A program made the translations under genes and the position numbers. The notes beneath the pieces are model-generated. The model saw only the letters and a program-made list of their open reading frames with translations. It had not been told where the DNA came from and did no database searches. From Chrysophaeum taylorii (lineage: Eukaryota; Sar; Pelagophyceae; Pelagomonadales; Pelagomonadaceae), in assembly GCA_029834535.1 (NCBI GenBank), contig JAQMWT010000578.1, positions 62,001 to 126,000 of the forward strand: DNA of 64,000 bases. The letters are read 5' to 3'. Of this stretch, positions 26,682-36,361 are shown piece by piece (the stretch's first letter is position 1; the number at the start of each line of letters is the position of its first letter).

Positions 26682-28613
26682 ATGTCCTTGACGCGGCTGG
26701 TGTTGTTTGCTGCGGCGGCATGGGCCGACGACTCTGGGCAGTGCAACACGGTGGAGCTCGACTTTGTGGTGCTGGAAGGCGAGGCGTCGCATCGAGCCAT
26801 CGAGGACGACATTCGGGCGGCCTTGCTGGAAGTGGGCGTGACGGCTCGGGCGCGCTTTCTGGAGAAGGAAGAGTTCAACGCGGCCATGGTGTCGGGCGAC
26901 TACGACCTCGTTTTTTCTGAGACATGGGGCGCGCCGTACGATCCACACAGTTACGTGGCCTCGTGGACGACGCCGGACGAGGCCCACTACAGCGTCCTAG
27001 AGACGCACGAGCCGCCGCTCGATCCGACGACGTTCGCGTCGTGGGTCGCCAACGTCTCGAGCGAGGTCGACCCTGTCGAGCGTCAAGAGACGTGGACGGA
27101 AATCTTGTCGGCAATTCACGCCGCGGTACTCCACCTCCCACTCTGGGGCAAGCGGATTCCATCGGTCGTCGGTCGGCGCCTCGAAGGCTACGTCTCGGGC
27201 CCCCAGCAGTTTGACTATCCCATCGCGAGCATCCGCGTCGCGGAGGGGATCAAGAACGTGACGATCGCTCCCGGTGCGCAAACGGGCTTATTTCAAAGCG
27301 TCGGGCGCCTCGATCCACACAGCTACCGTCCGAACGAGTTCTTCTCCAACAACTGGATCTACGAGGGCCTCGTCAAATACGGACCGTCCGGCAACATCGA
27401 GGCCTCGCTTGCCACAGCCTGGACAACAGATATCCGCGACGACGGCGGCGAGACCTTTCGCTTCACGCTTCGCGAGGGCGTCGCGTTCCACGACGGCTCC
27501 GCGTTCAACTGCACGGCCGTCGAGCTCAACTTCGACCACGTCTTCGCGTCTCCGTTGCGCGGTCCCGACTGGCACGGATGGTACGGCCTACCAGGCTCCC
27601 TCGCTGACTGGTACTGCGACGGCAACGACTTTGTCCTCGAAACGACCGAACCCTACTACCCACTCCTCCAGGAACTCACCTACATCCGGCCGATGCGCAT
27701 TCTGTCGCCGGCGGCCTTCGTACACGGCATATACACTTCACCCGAGACGCACAACTCCTGCCCGGCGTCGTGGGGAAACGTCACCGGCGACGATGGCTCC
27801 GAGTTGACGTGCGTTGGTACCACCGCACCTCTGGGGACGGGCCCGTTCCGATTCGTCTCGCGCACCGTCGACGACGACGACGACGACGACGTCGTCTTGG
27901 ACCGAGAGGTCGTTTTCGCGAGCAACCCCGAATATTGGGGCGGCGAGCCCGATATAGAGTTTGTCCGGGTCCTCTACTTCGAGACGCACGCGGAAGTGAA
28001 GGAGGCGCTCCTCTCCGGCGAGCTCGATGCGGTTATCGGCGCCGGCGTCTTGGAGCCGAGCGACATTCAGGACCTGCAATATTCCGAGGATTTCGACGTC
28101 CTTCACAGCGAGCCGACGCAAAACACGGTCATCATCATGAACATCGACGACATCGACATTCGAAAGGTCGTTGTCCACGCCGTCAATAAAGGTCCCATCA
28201 TCGAGCGCGAACTCGGCGGAATCGAGCAGCCAGTCTCGCAGCTCTTTCCGGAGTCGGCGCCCTATTGCGACGTCGACTTAGTGCCAAAATTTGACTACGA
28301 CTTGGAGAAGGCCCTCCTCCTCAACTGCCCGGACTCGCAGACGACTAAGAAGAAGAACACCAAGAGCAAGACCGCCACCGTCTACGGCATCCTCTTCGCT
28401 GCCGCCGCCGTCCTGGCCGTCGTTCTCGTCGTTGCCGTCTGTTACATGGTACGCAAAGAGCGTGCCGGCGAGCCGCTCTTCATGCCGCTCACCAACCCGC
28501 TGATCGAGGACGAAGTTCAGCTGGCCCCCGTAAAGGACCCTGAGGCCAAAGACGTTGGGTCGACCAATTCGGTTGAAATCGAAATCTTCGATGGCCGCGA
28601 CGTTAATAAGTGA
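26682..28613 (+). CDS. NikA-like family 5 solute-binding protein, lobe order swapped, single-pass anchored
   Basis: A 643-aa protein: signal peptide (MSLTRLVLFAAAAWA), a lumenal or extracellular part, a C-terminal membrane helix (about residues 568-590: GILFAAAAVLAVVLVVAVCY) and a 50-residue acidic cytoplasmic tail. Residues about 24-185 match the C-terminal half of bacterial nickel/peptide-binding proteins (SBP_bac_5), with TWGAPYDPHSY (about 80-90) as in E. coli NikA. Residues about 190-550 match the N-terminal half: LDPHSYRPNEFFSNNWIYEG, FRFTLREGVAFHDGS, PLGTGPF, EYWGGEPDI, then VVVHAVNKGPIIERELGG and FDYDLEKALLLN, where the bacterial order would run on into the first block. So the lobes are circularly permuted. 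In NikA the conserved W and Y of the TWGAPYDPH loop line the metal-complex pocket. The fold binds peptides, nickel complexes or similar ligands. No permease or ATPase gene is nearby, so a receptor or capture role is more likely than ABC import. Confidence 0.85.
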   Translation: MSLTRLVLFAAAAWADDSGQCNTVELDFVVLEGEASHRAIEDDIRAALLEVGVTARARFLEKEEFNAAMVSGDYDLVFSETWGAPYDPHSYVASWTTPDEAHYSVLETHEPPLDPTTFASWVANVSSEVDPVERQETWTEILSAIHAAVLHLPLWGKRIPSVVGRRLEGYVSGPQQFDYPIASIRVAEGIKNVTIAPGAQTGLFQSVGRLDPHSYRPNEFFSNNWIYEGLVKYGPSGNIEASLATAWTTDIRDDGGETFRFTLREGVAFHDGSAFNCTAVELNFDHVFASPLRGPDWHGWYGLPGSLADWYCDGNDFVLETTEPYYPLLQELTYIRPMRILSPAAFVHGIYTSPETHNSCPASWGNVTGDDGSELTCVGTTAPLGTGPFRFVSRTVDDDDDDDVVLDREVVFASNPEYWGGEPDIEFVRVLYFETHAEVKEALLSGELDAVIGAGVLEPSDIQDLQYSEDFDVLHSEPTQNTVIIMNIDDIDIRKVVVHAVNKGPIIERELGGIEQPVSQLFPESAPYCDVDLVPKFDYDLEKALLLNCPDSQTTKKKNTKSKTATVYGILFAAAAVLAVVLVVAVCYMVRKERAGEPLFMPLTNPLIEDEVQLAPVKDPEAKDVGSTNSVEIEIFDGRDVNK

Positions 28614-29561
28614 ACCAAATCTACCCAAGATCGGAAGAGGATGACCGTAGTCGGCAACCAACCACCAGTTATTGACGACGACCAACACCTGCCTTGGTCG
28701 GCATCTTACCCGCGCATCACCGTGCTGACGTGTACGTCCGCGTTCGTCGTCGTCGTCGAAAGGTCGAACGAACAGCCCCTCCTTCTGCGATAGCGCAAAG
28801 TTGTCCTACCGTATTATGTTCCCTCCTTGAATCTTTTGCGTTTCCTGCAGGTGGATCGTTTTCGCGAAGGGTCTTTCGCGGCGGCGGTGCTTTATTCTTG
28901 GGTATGTGCCGCTGCAGTCAGCTTTCACGTGCTTGAGGCTGCGAGCGATTGAAAACGCCGAAATCGCAGACAGCTTTAGCGCCATGCTGCACGAGTACTT
29001 CTTTTTCTTCCGCCAGCGTGGTGCCGAGGGACATCCCGGAACCGAGTCCTCAAAAAAGTCATTGGTGATGATCAAGTATTGCTGATCACGCCGGCGAGGA
29101 CCGGATGCGCGCTAAACTCGACTAGCGGTTATAAGAATCGCGCGCCGGAGGAGGAGCCGGAGGCGATAACTAACCTCGAGCGCAGGGATCCGTGCGCGCG
29201 GCTGTAGACACGAACATGACGCGACGCAATTTAGCGTTGGTGCACGCGCGGTGTCATGGCACATCGTCATGTGCGAAGGCCTTACGCACGAAGAACTCTA
29301 CGATATGCGAGTCGTACTCCGCTTGAGAGCGAGTTCATCGAGTGGGCCCGCGCGAAGTGCAGGCACTTCCTCCGCGCGCGCCCCAACTACGAACGCGTCG
29401 GAGATCGCCTTGGAGCGAAGGAGCGCGCGCGGGCGCCCTAGCGATTTGCGTAAATAACGTCCGTTGCCGTGCCGCTTTTGGTGATGCACGATTCGACCGT
29501 GCCGTGCCAATGTGCCTTAGCAACGCGGCACCGAAAAAGTTAGCGCCCACAGGTAGGTTTT

Positions 29562-29690
29562 GAAGGTCGACTCCTAATGACAGGAGTAAACTCAAAGGTT
29601 AGTTAACGGGCGTGATCAAAGCAGCTTAGATTTGCGCGGGGGTGAGACCGTCGAGCGGAAAGTAGAGTGGGGTGAGTGGATGACGCAAGC
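29562..29690 (+). repeat. Dispersed repeat, copy B (composite)
   Basis: Begins GAAGGTCGACTCCTAATGA, continues GGAGTAAACTCAAAGGTT (29583-29600), CAAAGCAGCTTAGATT (29617-29632) and GTGGGGTGAGTGGATGA (about 29668-29684). Copies A (26314-26378) and C (31850-31945) share the central and right blocks. Confidence 0.6.
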
Positions 29691-29749
29691 CGATTATAGG
29701 GGCCGGCCAAGCGCTAGCCTAACCGTCCGGGCGCCGAGGGGGTACAGGT

Positions 29750-29777
29750 TTTTAAAGGTCAACTGCTAAGAGGGGGG
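29750..29777 (+). repeat. TTTAAAGGTCGACTGCTAAGAGG-type motif with G-run
   Basis: TTTAAAGGTCAACTGCTAAG followed by AGGGGGG. The same motif, each time followed by a G-run, occurs at 17712, 51548, 51597 and (partial) 51821. Confidence 0.6.
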
Positions 29778-31146
29778 TGCGCGCGGGGGCGCGGGCGTTG
29801 GTAGGTTGTGTGGAGACGTGAGGGATGCCGGAAAGGCGGAGGTATCCCGTTCTTTTTCGACGAGGAGGGGTGGTCGCTGCTGCAGGCGGCGCGGCAGTCG
29901 AACCTCAACACATTTCCTTCTTGTGGCCGAAACTGCACAACCGGTGCAAGTCTCTGAGAGAGAGCGTGCTCCAACATCGGCCGTACCTGGAATGCGTTTC
30001 GGTCGCCTCGTCCCCCGGCTCCGCCTGGCGGCCGTAGGCTCCGCCATTGTTCGCCATCACATTTTTTCGTCCACCGCGAGGCGATCGTCGTCGCAAAGTG
30101 CCCGCCACCCTTTTTGCAGCCGTGCCAGCGAGTGCCTGGTACTGGTGGCTGAGACCTGGTCGCCGGCGTTGAAGCGCGGGGCCGACGTCGGGTCAAAGAA
30201 ACCATCGGACTCTGACGTGCCGCAACCTCAGGCGCTCCCGCCCAAGTCTCTTTTCCGACCGAATGTCATGGAGCCAACTGTGCGCCCGGTAAACGCGCAC
30301 TAAGACGTCGAAGTCGAAGTGTCAACGCCCGAAGCGAACGCACGCGCGGGACGAGAAGTCGACGTTCACGGCCCTTGGGCACGCGGTGCTAAATCTGATA
30401 AGGGGGGCCGTTGACTTCTTGCCCATGATGAGCTATCTCCTCCTCGTTCGTGCCCTCAGCTTGCCCAAAACCCGCGCCTAGGCCCGTCATATTGCTTCGC
30501 GCAGCCCTCCGAGCGCTCGGATGAACTTGGGACGAACGAGAGGCGGTCGATAAACGCCGAACGAATCCGACAAATCGCAAGAAGCGTCGATCCAAAGGGA
30601 CTTCCTCGGGTGTCTTCGGCGGAGGTCGACCTGTTCGCGGGCTGCACTGCGCCACGAAGCCTCCATGCGCCATCTGGTAGAGCTGACGTGGAGTTTTCTG
30701 TACATCCCTCAGTATAACACCGGTTATTGGTAAGAGGTCAAGGTACCCAGTGACACCATCAAGGTAACCAGTGGGACCACCAACAAAGACGGGGCTGTGT
30801 CGACGCATCGGTTGGAGAAGACAAGCTTGGCTATTCAAAATTTTCAACGGCTCGAACCGGACGAAAAAAACAAATTGTACGAAGAGCGATTAAAGTAATT
30901 TCATGAAGAAGGGCTAACGCTGGGGCTGTTGGTTGATGGGGGCTATCCGATTTCGGATCGGATTATTCGATATGTAGCTGTTGATTCCATCAACAGGATT
31001 ACATTCAAATTACAGTCTTAACTACTAATCGACAGATGTTTGTCTGTCTGTTTGTATGTCTGTCTGTCTGTCTGTTTGTCCCTCGATTTAGGGTAAGGAT
31101 CATGTAGGCGCAAGAGTAAGCATCAGGTAGGCGCGAGAGCCAGAAA

Positions 31147-31660
31147 GTGATCCTCCAAGCCGTCTACGGCGACCTCGCAGACTATTTCCACGACCCGCGG
31201 CGGCTCTTTCAGCGCGCCATTCTCACGCCCCGTCGAAACGATGTTGTCGATGCGGACAACGCGCGCATGACCGCGGCCTTTTTTTCCCGGAGACGAGGCG
31301 TCGGAGTTCTTTTCGGCTGACTAGGCTGGGTCGGAAGACGACGCCTCGCTCTTTACAGTAGAGTTTTCAACTCCCTGACAACCAACGGCATGCTGACTTT
31401 GATCGCGAGCTTAATGTCTTCGCAACCTCGACCCGTCGCACGGCCACTGCAACGGTACCAGATACATGATCGATCGTGTCGTTGTCACCGAGGCTCCTCC
31501 AACCTGTATCCCGTAAGGCCCGCCGACGCCAAACGATCACCAAGAGCCAGGGCCAGACGCCCCGCGAGGTCGGCGTCCTCTTGGCGAAGCCCGTCTTCTG
31601 TCACATCCAGCTCTACGTGGCTCTCTGTCGATCGGCAACCCCGAGGATATCCTCTTCTGA
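31147..31660 (+). mobile_element. Helitron helicase (Pif1-like) remnant
   Basis: Plus-strand pieces in more than one frame follow the C-terminal order of a Helitron RepHel helicase: RRLFQRAILTPRRNDVVDAD with N-A-R-M-T next, then FPGDEASEFFSAD, FNSLTTNGM, CNGTRYMIDRVVVTEA, and finally TITKSQGQTPREVGVLLAKP with VFCHIQLYVALCRS. The R-A-I-L-T-P, C-N-G-T-R and T-K-S-Q-G-Q-T boxes are diagnostic of the Pif1/Helitron helicase. The frame shifts at least three times and has stops, so this is an inactive fragment; the Rep domain and the Helitron ends were not found. Confidence 0.7.
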
Positions 31661-31735
31661 GTCGACGACTCCACCCTACTCCACACGTGCTCCGCAATAC
31701 CGATAAGCCCCCTCCCGGCGTCTACACGCGCACTG

Positions 31736-32076
31736 TAGGTGAACTTACTGGGACCACGTGAACTTACTGAGGTTTGAGATTGGGACTAGGTGAACTAAGT
31801 GACCAGGTGAACTTACTGGGACCAAGTGAACTTACTGGGGTTTTTAGAGTGAACGCAAGGGCTAGCGGCGTGTACGGATCAAAGCAGCTTAGATTGGCGG
31901 AGGTGAGAGCGACGAGCTCGAAGGAGAGTGGGGTGAGTGGATGTGAGCACGAGTGGGCTTACGCCGAACTTACTGGGGTTAGAGATTGGGACTAGGTGAA
32001 CTTACTGGGACCAGGTGAACTTACTGGGGTTAGAGATTGGGACCAGGTGAACTTACTGGCGAACTTACTGGCCTGC
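31736..32076 (+). repeat. Minisatellite based on GTGAACTTACTGGGACCA
   Basis: About eleven copies of GTGAACTTACTGGG, alternating with GACCA(G/A) or GTTAGAGATTGGGACTAG spacers, in two blocks (31736-31850 and 31965-32076). The gap between them holds copy C of the dispersed repeat (31850-31945, with AAAGCAGCTTAGATTGGCGG). Confidence 0.75.
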
Positions 32077-32212
32077 ACTTGTAATTCGCAAAAACTTACC
32101 GCATCAATGTCTAAAAAATATGCCCGTTTCGAATACTTTTCATTTCAGGATATGAACATCCGACACTCTAGTCATAAGCTCCTCACTATTTGCGTATGGG
32201 TATATCCCCAAG

Positions 32213-32266
32213 GCCTAATCGTGGTCATCGCCGAGCCGCGGGGTAGACGAAGAGAGGAGGGGCCCG
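32213..32266 (+). repeat. Dispersed repeat shared with 51707-51760
   Basis: CCTAATCGTGGTCATCGCCG and the next 35 bp match the sequence at 51707 with about 80% identity (both contain GGTCATCGCCGAG then CGAAGAGAGG). The rest of 32267-32820 holds no supported gene. Confidence 0.55.
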
Positions 32267-32820
32267 AGCCTGTGGCGCAAGGAGAATTTTAGGGGCTACC
32301 TGGCGTGCCTTCGAATCCTGGATCGCCGCTCGCGTCCGTGCCCTTGGTGGGGTCACTGGACGAGGATGGCCGTTCTCCTGCCACACGACCACAAACAACT
32401 TCCGTGCCTGGTCCTCACAACTTGAGGACCGGCTGTTGCTTTATGATCAAGGATATATCGAAAATCAGAAATGTGGGTGACGCTTGTCACGGAAAAGGAA
32501 GATGATGTCATGGAGAACACTGACATCATCAGAACGGAGTAGGGTGCCCCTGATAAGGGGGGCCCTAGAAGAGGGGTAAGCCTTAGGAGGCGGGAGTTGC
32601 CGCCACAGGCCAGCCGCAGGTCGTACGCGTTCTGGCGCCGGACGTACGTGCGACGGAGTGTGACGTCCTGCTGGGTGTGGGCGGCGTCACGAGGGTTTCT
32701 CTCGAGAGCTGACGCTAGATTGCAGCACGGAAGCAGCAATCTAACGCGAGTTCGGAATCGCCGCGAGCAAGTTTAAGAGTACTTTCGGCCGCGAGGACAT
32801 CACAATCCATATCGGCGTGT

Positions 32821-35800
32821 ATGGAGGCCAAAACAAGCAGCCCGGAGGTGGAGCAGACGATCGGCGCTGAAACGGGCCGCGAGGACGTCGCGGGCTTCTC
32901 GCGCGAAGTGAAAGGATGTATTCTCGCGACAGTTACGGGTATTGATGAATCGGAATTCGCCGTCGATTGGTCGGTTCGTTTCTGTGCGAGTTGGCGTGAT
33001 TCTACATCGAAACCTGGTCGCAAGATCTTTCGTGCGGCCACGAAGAAAGCATCGAACCCCCCCGATTTGGAATTTCGGTCGCTCCTCGGCGAACGAAAAG
33101 AGATGAGCCGTCAAGACTTCGAGCGCGACGGGGAACGGGCGACGGTCTTCGAATGGACACTGCGCGTTTCAAACGAGCTCAATTTAGCTTCGTATCCAGT
33201 GGATTGCCACGTACTCATCCTTCGATTTACGAAAAGCTTCCGACTTCACGCGTTGTGGGACAGTCCTGCGGCTGAGGCCGAGTTGCGTGACCTCGCCGCT
33301 TACGACGAATTTTATCAAGCGCTCCCCAGAACGTCTATTGCCATTTCGGGTGGTGCCGGACCGATGGGAACATGGAAACAACTTGGCTCTCCGGGCTGGG
33401 GAGCCATCGTCGACATCCACGATCGAAGCAAGATTATTGAAGCTGAGCGTTTCGCTCAGTTTGAACGTATGGAAGATCAGTACCTGGAGGGATTAGAACC
33501 GCGTTTCATTGTGCCCGATCCAAACCGCCAAGTGCATTCTGGCGACGAATGTCAAATCCGAGCGAGCGTCCGCCGCATTTTCGACGCGTTCGTCTTGGTC
33601 CAAGCCGGAGCGGTTTTCATACTTGGGTTGTGTGGTGTTTGTGTTTTGTTGATCCCCCGCAGCAGCGCCGTGTTCATGCTGAGTGCAAGTTTGACGTTTA
33701 TGGGTGCGGCCGTCTCTTATGTGTTCGGCATGCGAAATTATGGACCCGTCCAAACCACCTTGACTGCTCTGGTTCAGTACACCCTCCTTCCTTTGGTCTT
33801 CCAGTTGAGTGTTGTCGTTGGCGTTATCTTCGTCGTTTCGCGCAATAAGAAAGCTGCCAAGAAGCTGAAAAGGGATCTCATCACAGCCTTCCTGTTTCTG
33901 TGGCCCGGCATTCATCTTCTCTTCGGCGTCTATCTTTGTTATCGACACCGTGCGTCTCGACGGAATGCCGAGAAACTGTGGGTCGTCAATTGGAAGAGTG
34001 ATGAAACCAGGGCTGTGGCCCTCATCAATTATGCTCGGTTGTTGCAAAGCCAGGTTTGCCTTCGCCTTGCGTTTGCCTTCAGTGACACCGTAGGGCAAAC
34101 ACGCGGACGCGGAGCGGCCATTCAAGGAAGCCATTTCGTATATCAAGCGCAATTACAGAAAGCCTCATAAAATTCTTGCCGGTGCACATCACGACTTGGC
34201 TCTATCGCTCGCAGCGCAGGTCTGATCATGCCCTGGTCTGCGTTGCACCGCTCAAATTTCGCAGGGGATAACGTCGCGAGAGAAGATGCCGGGAGAGAGC
34301 GAAACGGCGAAAAGAGACTGCTGGAAAGAGGCCATCCAGCAACTGGAATTGTCATCAGAGGCTATGAAATCAAACGGACGTGTCACCAAAGATATGGGGC
34401 GCATTCACGCATCCACTCTCAGCAATCAAGCACGAGTGTACGAGATGCAGGTTTGCCTATTGGTGTAGTATTCCGCTATGCTAGAAGTGTTGCCACAGGC
34501 CAATTACAATTCGGCCGAGAAATACTTCTCAAAGGCGCTCGATATCAGCTTGTCGCTGAGGGGCGAGCTGGGAGGCGACCATCCGATTATCGCTTTTCGA
34601 AGGGCCAACGTGGCGAGGTTATTGCACGTCCTGGTGCGTTCTTTGTGACAACGATAGGCGTGCTGTTTCACATTAACCCTTACATTCTAGGCCAAGTACG
34701 AGGACGCCGTGCATGAGTACGAGCGCGCAATCAAGACTCTTAGCGCGTGGCTTGGGAGTGGCAATGCAGAGAGTGTCCGGTTGCGCCACAATGTGGCCGA
34801 CATTCTCTTGGAACAGGTGAATTTGCTATTTAGGAGGCGGTAATACTGCACATCCGCGATGCAGGCCAAATACAGCGAGGCAACGAAGATTTGCGAGAGC
34901 GCCCTCGAAATTCGCCAAAGGGCGCTTGGCGAGAGCCACCCGGCTGTAGCCGAGTCGCTCGATATCCTCGCTTGGTTGTTGCACAGTCAGGTTGGTTGTT
35001 GAGAATCTGAGTGGCTCTGAGACGCCACGCAGGGCAAATTCGAGGAGGCCAGGCCGCTCTACGATCACTCTCTCAAAATCCGCCAAGAGGCGTTCGGTGA
35101 CAGCCACCCGGCTGTTGCAACGTCGTTCAACAACCTCGCTTCATTGTTGCACTTTCTGGCGTGTGGTTAGTGAGCTTCCCAGTGGCACTGAGACGCGACG
35201 CAGGGGAAATACGACGAGGCCAGGCAGCTCTACGATCTCTCTCTCAAAATCCGCCTAAAGGTGCTCGGCGACAGCCACCCGGTTGTCGCTTCGTCGCTCT
35301 ACAACCTCGCTACGTTGTTGCTTTATCAAGTGAGTGATCGAGGTTCCAAGTCGCACTGAGACGCGACGCAGGACAAGCTCGAAGAGGCCGAGCCACTGTA
35401 TCGCCGCGCCATCGAAATCGGCAAGGTCACGCTCGGCGAGAACCACACCAAACTCGCAACATGGCGCGACAGTTTCGCTTATTTGTTGAGCTCTCAAGTG
35501 AGATGGTGAGGTTCCAAGTGGCACTGAGACTTGACGCAGGGCAAATTCAACGAGGCCGGACCGATCTACGCATTCTCTCTCAAAATCCGCCGAAGGGCGT
35601 TCGGTGACAGCCACCCGGCTGTCGCCGATTCGTTGGACAACCTTGCTCGGTTGTCAATGGATCTGGCGTGTAGTTGAGCTTCCCAGTGGTACTGAGACGC
35701 GACGCAGGGGAAACTCGACGAGGCCAAGCCGCTCTATGATCGTTCGCTCGAAATCCGCCAAAAGCTGCTCGGCGACTGCCACCCGCTTGTCGCCGGTTCA

Positions 35801-36361
35801 CTCCACGAACTCGGTGTGTTGTTATACAGAAAAGTGAGTTGTTGAGGTTCCAAGGAACACTGAGACGCGACGAAGGGCAAGTTCGGAGAGGCCGAGCCAC
35901 TGTTTCGCAGCGCCATCAAAATCAGCAAGGTCAAGTTTGGCGAGAACCACCCCGAGCTCGCAACATCGCTCTCTTGGTTGGCCCACGCGTTGCGCGAACA
36001 GGTCTGATGTGTGTTTTGTCTGTATCCATTCGGAATGTGCACAAGTCTTCTATAAGCTTGGCAATGGCACCCAACGCCTCACGCCATTCAGGGAAAATAT
36101 GACGAGGCACTCCCACTTGCTCAGCAAGCTACCTCGATCCTCGAACGAAGCTTTGGCTCGAGACATCCTCGTACGCAAGAAAATGCAGCACTCGTTCAGA
36201 AGCTCCACCTTGCTATGGTACGATTTCAGGGCGCTGCTAGTATAGTCTCGTCGCAGGGCGAGGCCCAGGAACCAGGTGGTCACCCTGAGCAAAAGCAAGG
36301 AGATTTGGAGGCCGGAGTTGGTAACTCGGCTGAGGTCGAAGATCCCGATCTGACGACGTAA
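32821..36361 (+). CDS. Pentameric ligand-gated-channel-like protein fused to a TPR array (14 exons)
   Basis: Predicted 972 aa. Exon 1 (32821-34053) encodes a Cys-loop-family-like module without the Cys-loop: VDWSVRFCASWRDSTS, then WTLRVSNELNLASYPVDCHV (about residue 125; compare R-Y-P-F-D-S-Q in the bacterial channel GLIC), then four membrane helices (about 255-278, 281-303, 311-340, 352-375). Thirteen short exons follow: 34094-34219, 34265-34450, 34499-34633, 34691-34816, 34865-34990, 35033-35158, 35204-35329, 35372-35497, 35540-35665, 35708-35833, 35876-36001, 36092-36217, 36257-36361. Ten are exactly 126 nt, one 42-residue kinesin-light-chain-type TPR each (GKFEEARPLYDHSLKIRQEA, FGDSHPAVATSFNNLASLL). 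All introns are phase 0, 39-90 nt, mostly GT-AG; those at 35159 and 35666 are GC-AG. No signal peptide is visible at the N-terminus. The TPRs would bind proteins; ligand and ion are unknown. Confidence 0.78.
34865..36001 (+). repeat. 168-bp exon-intron cassette array
   Basis: Seven TPR exons of 126 nt alternate with six introns of 42 or 45 nt, so the unit is about 168 bp. The introns themselves are alike: five of the six end in CTGAGACG(C)xACGCAG or a close variant, and five contain a TTCC(A/C)AAGT/TTCCCAGT block followed by GGCACTGAGACGCGACGCAG. Two introns (35159, 35666) form a subgroup starting GCGTGT. Exon and intron therefore duplicated together. Confidence 0.85.

Larger units (their letters stand above)
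28614..31140. other. Intergenic region, 2.5 kb, repeats, no supported gene
   Basis: Scattered frames of under 170 codons show no recognised domain. It contains dispersed-repeat copies near 29.6 and 29.75 kb and a TGTC/TTTG tract (about 31035-31080). Short stretches that look once-coding (for example NKDGAVSTHRLEKTSLAIQN near 30780-30840, plus) could not be assigned. Confidence 0.45.

Noticed and set aside
26682-28613. Bacterial contamination or integrated ABC operon
   Set aside because: No permease or ATPase genes nearby; the protein has a eukaryote-like membrane anchor and tail, and base composition matches its neighbours.
34865-36001. CRISPR-like regular spacing
   Set aside because: The 168-bp period is 126-nt TPR-coding exons plus similar introns, not short repeats with unique spacers.
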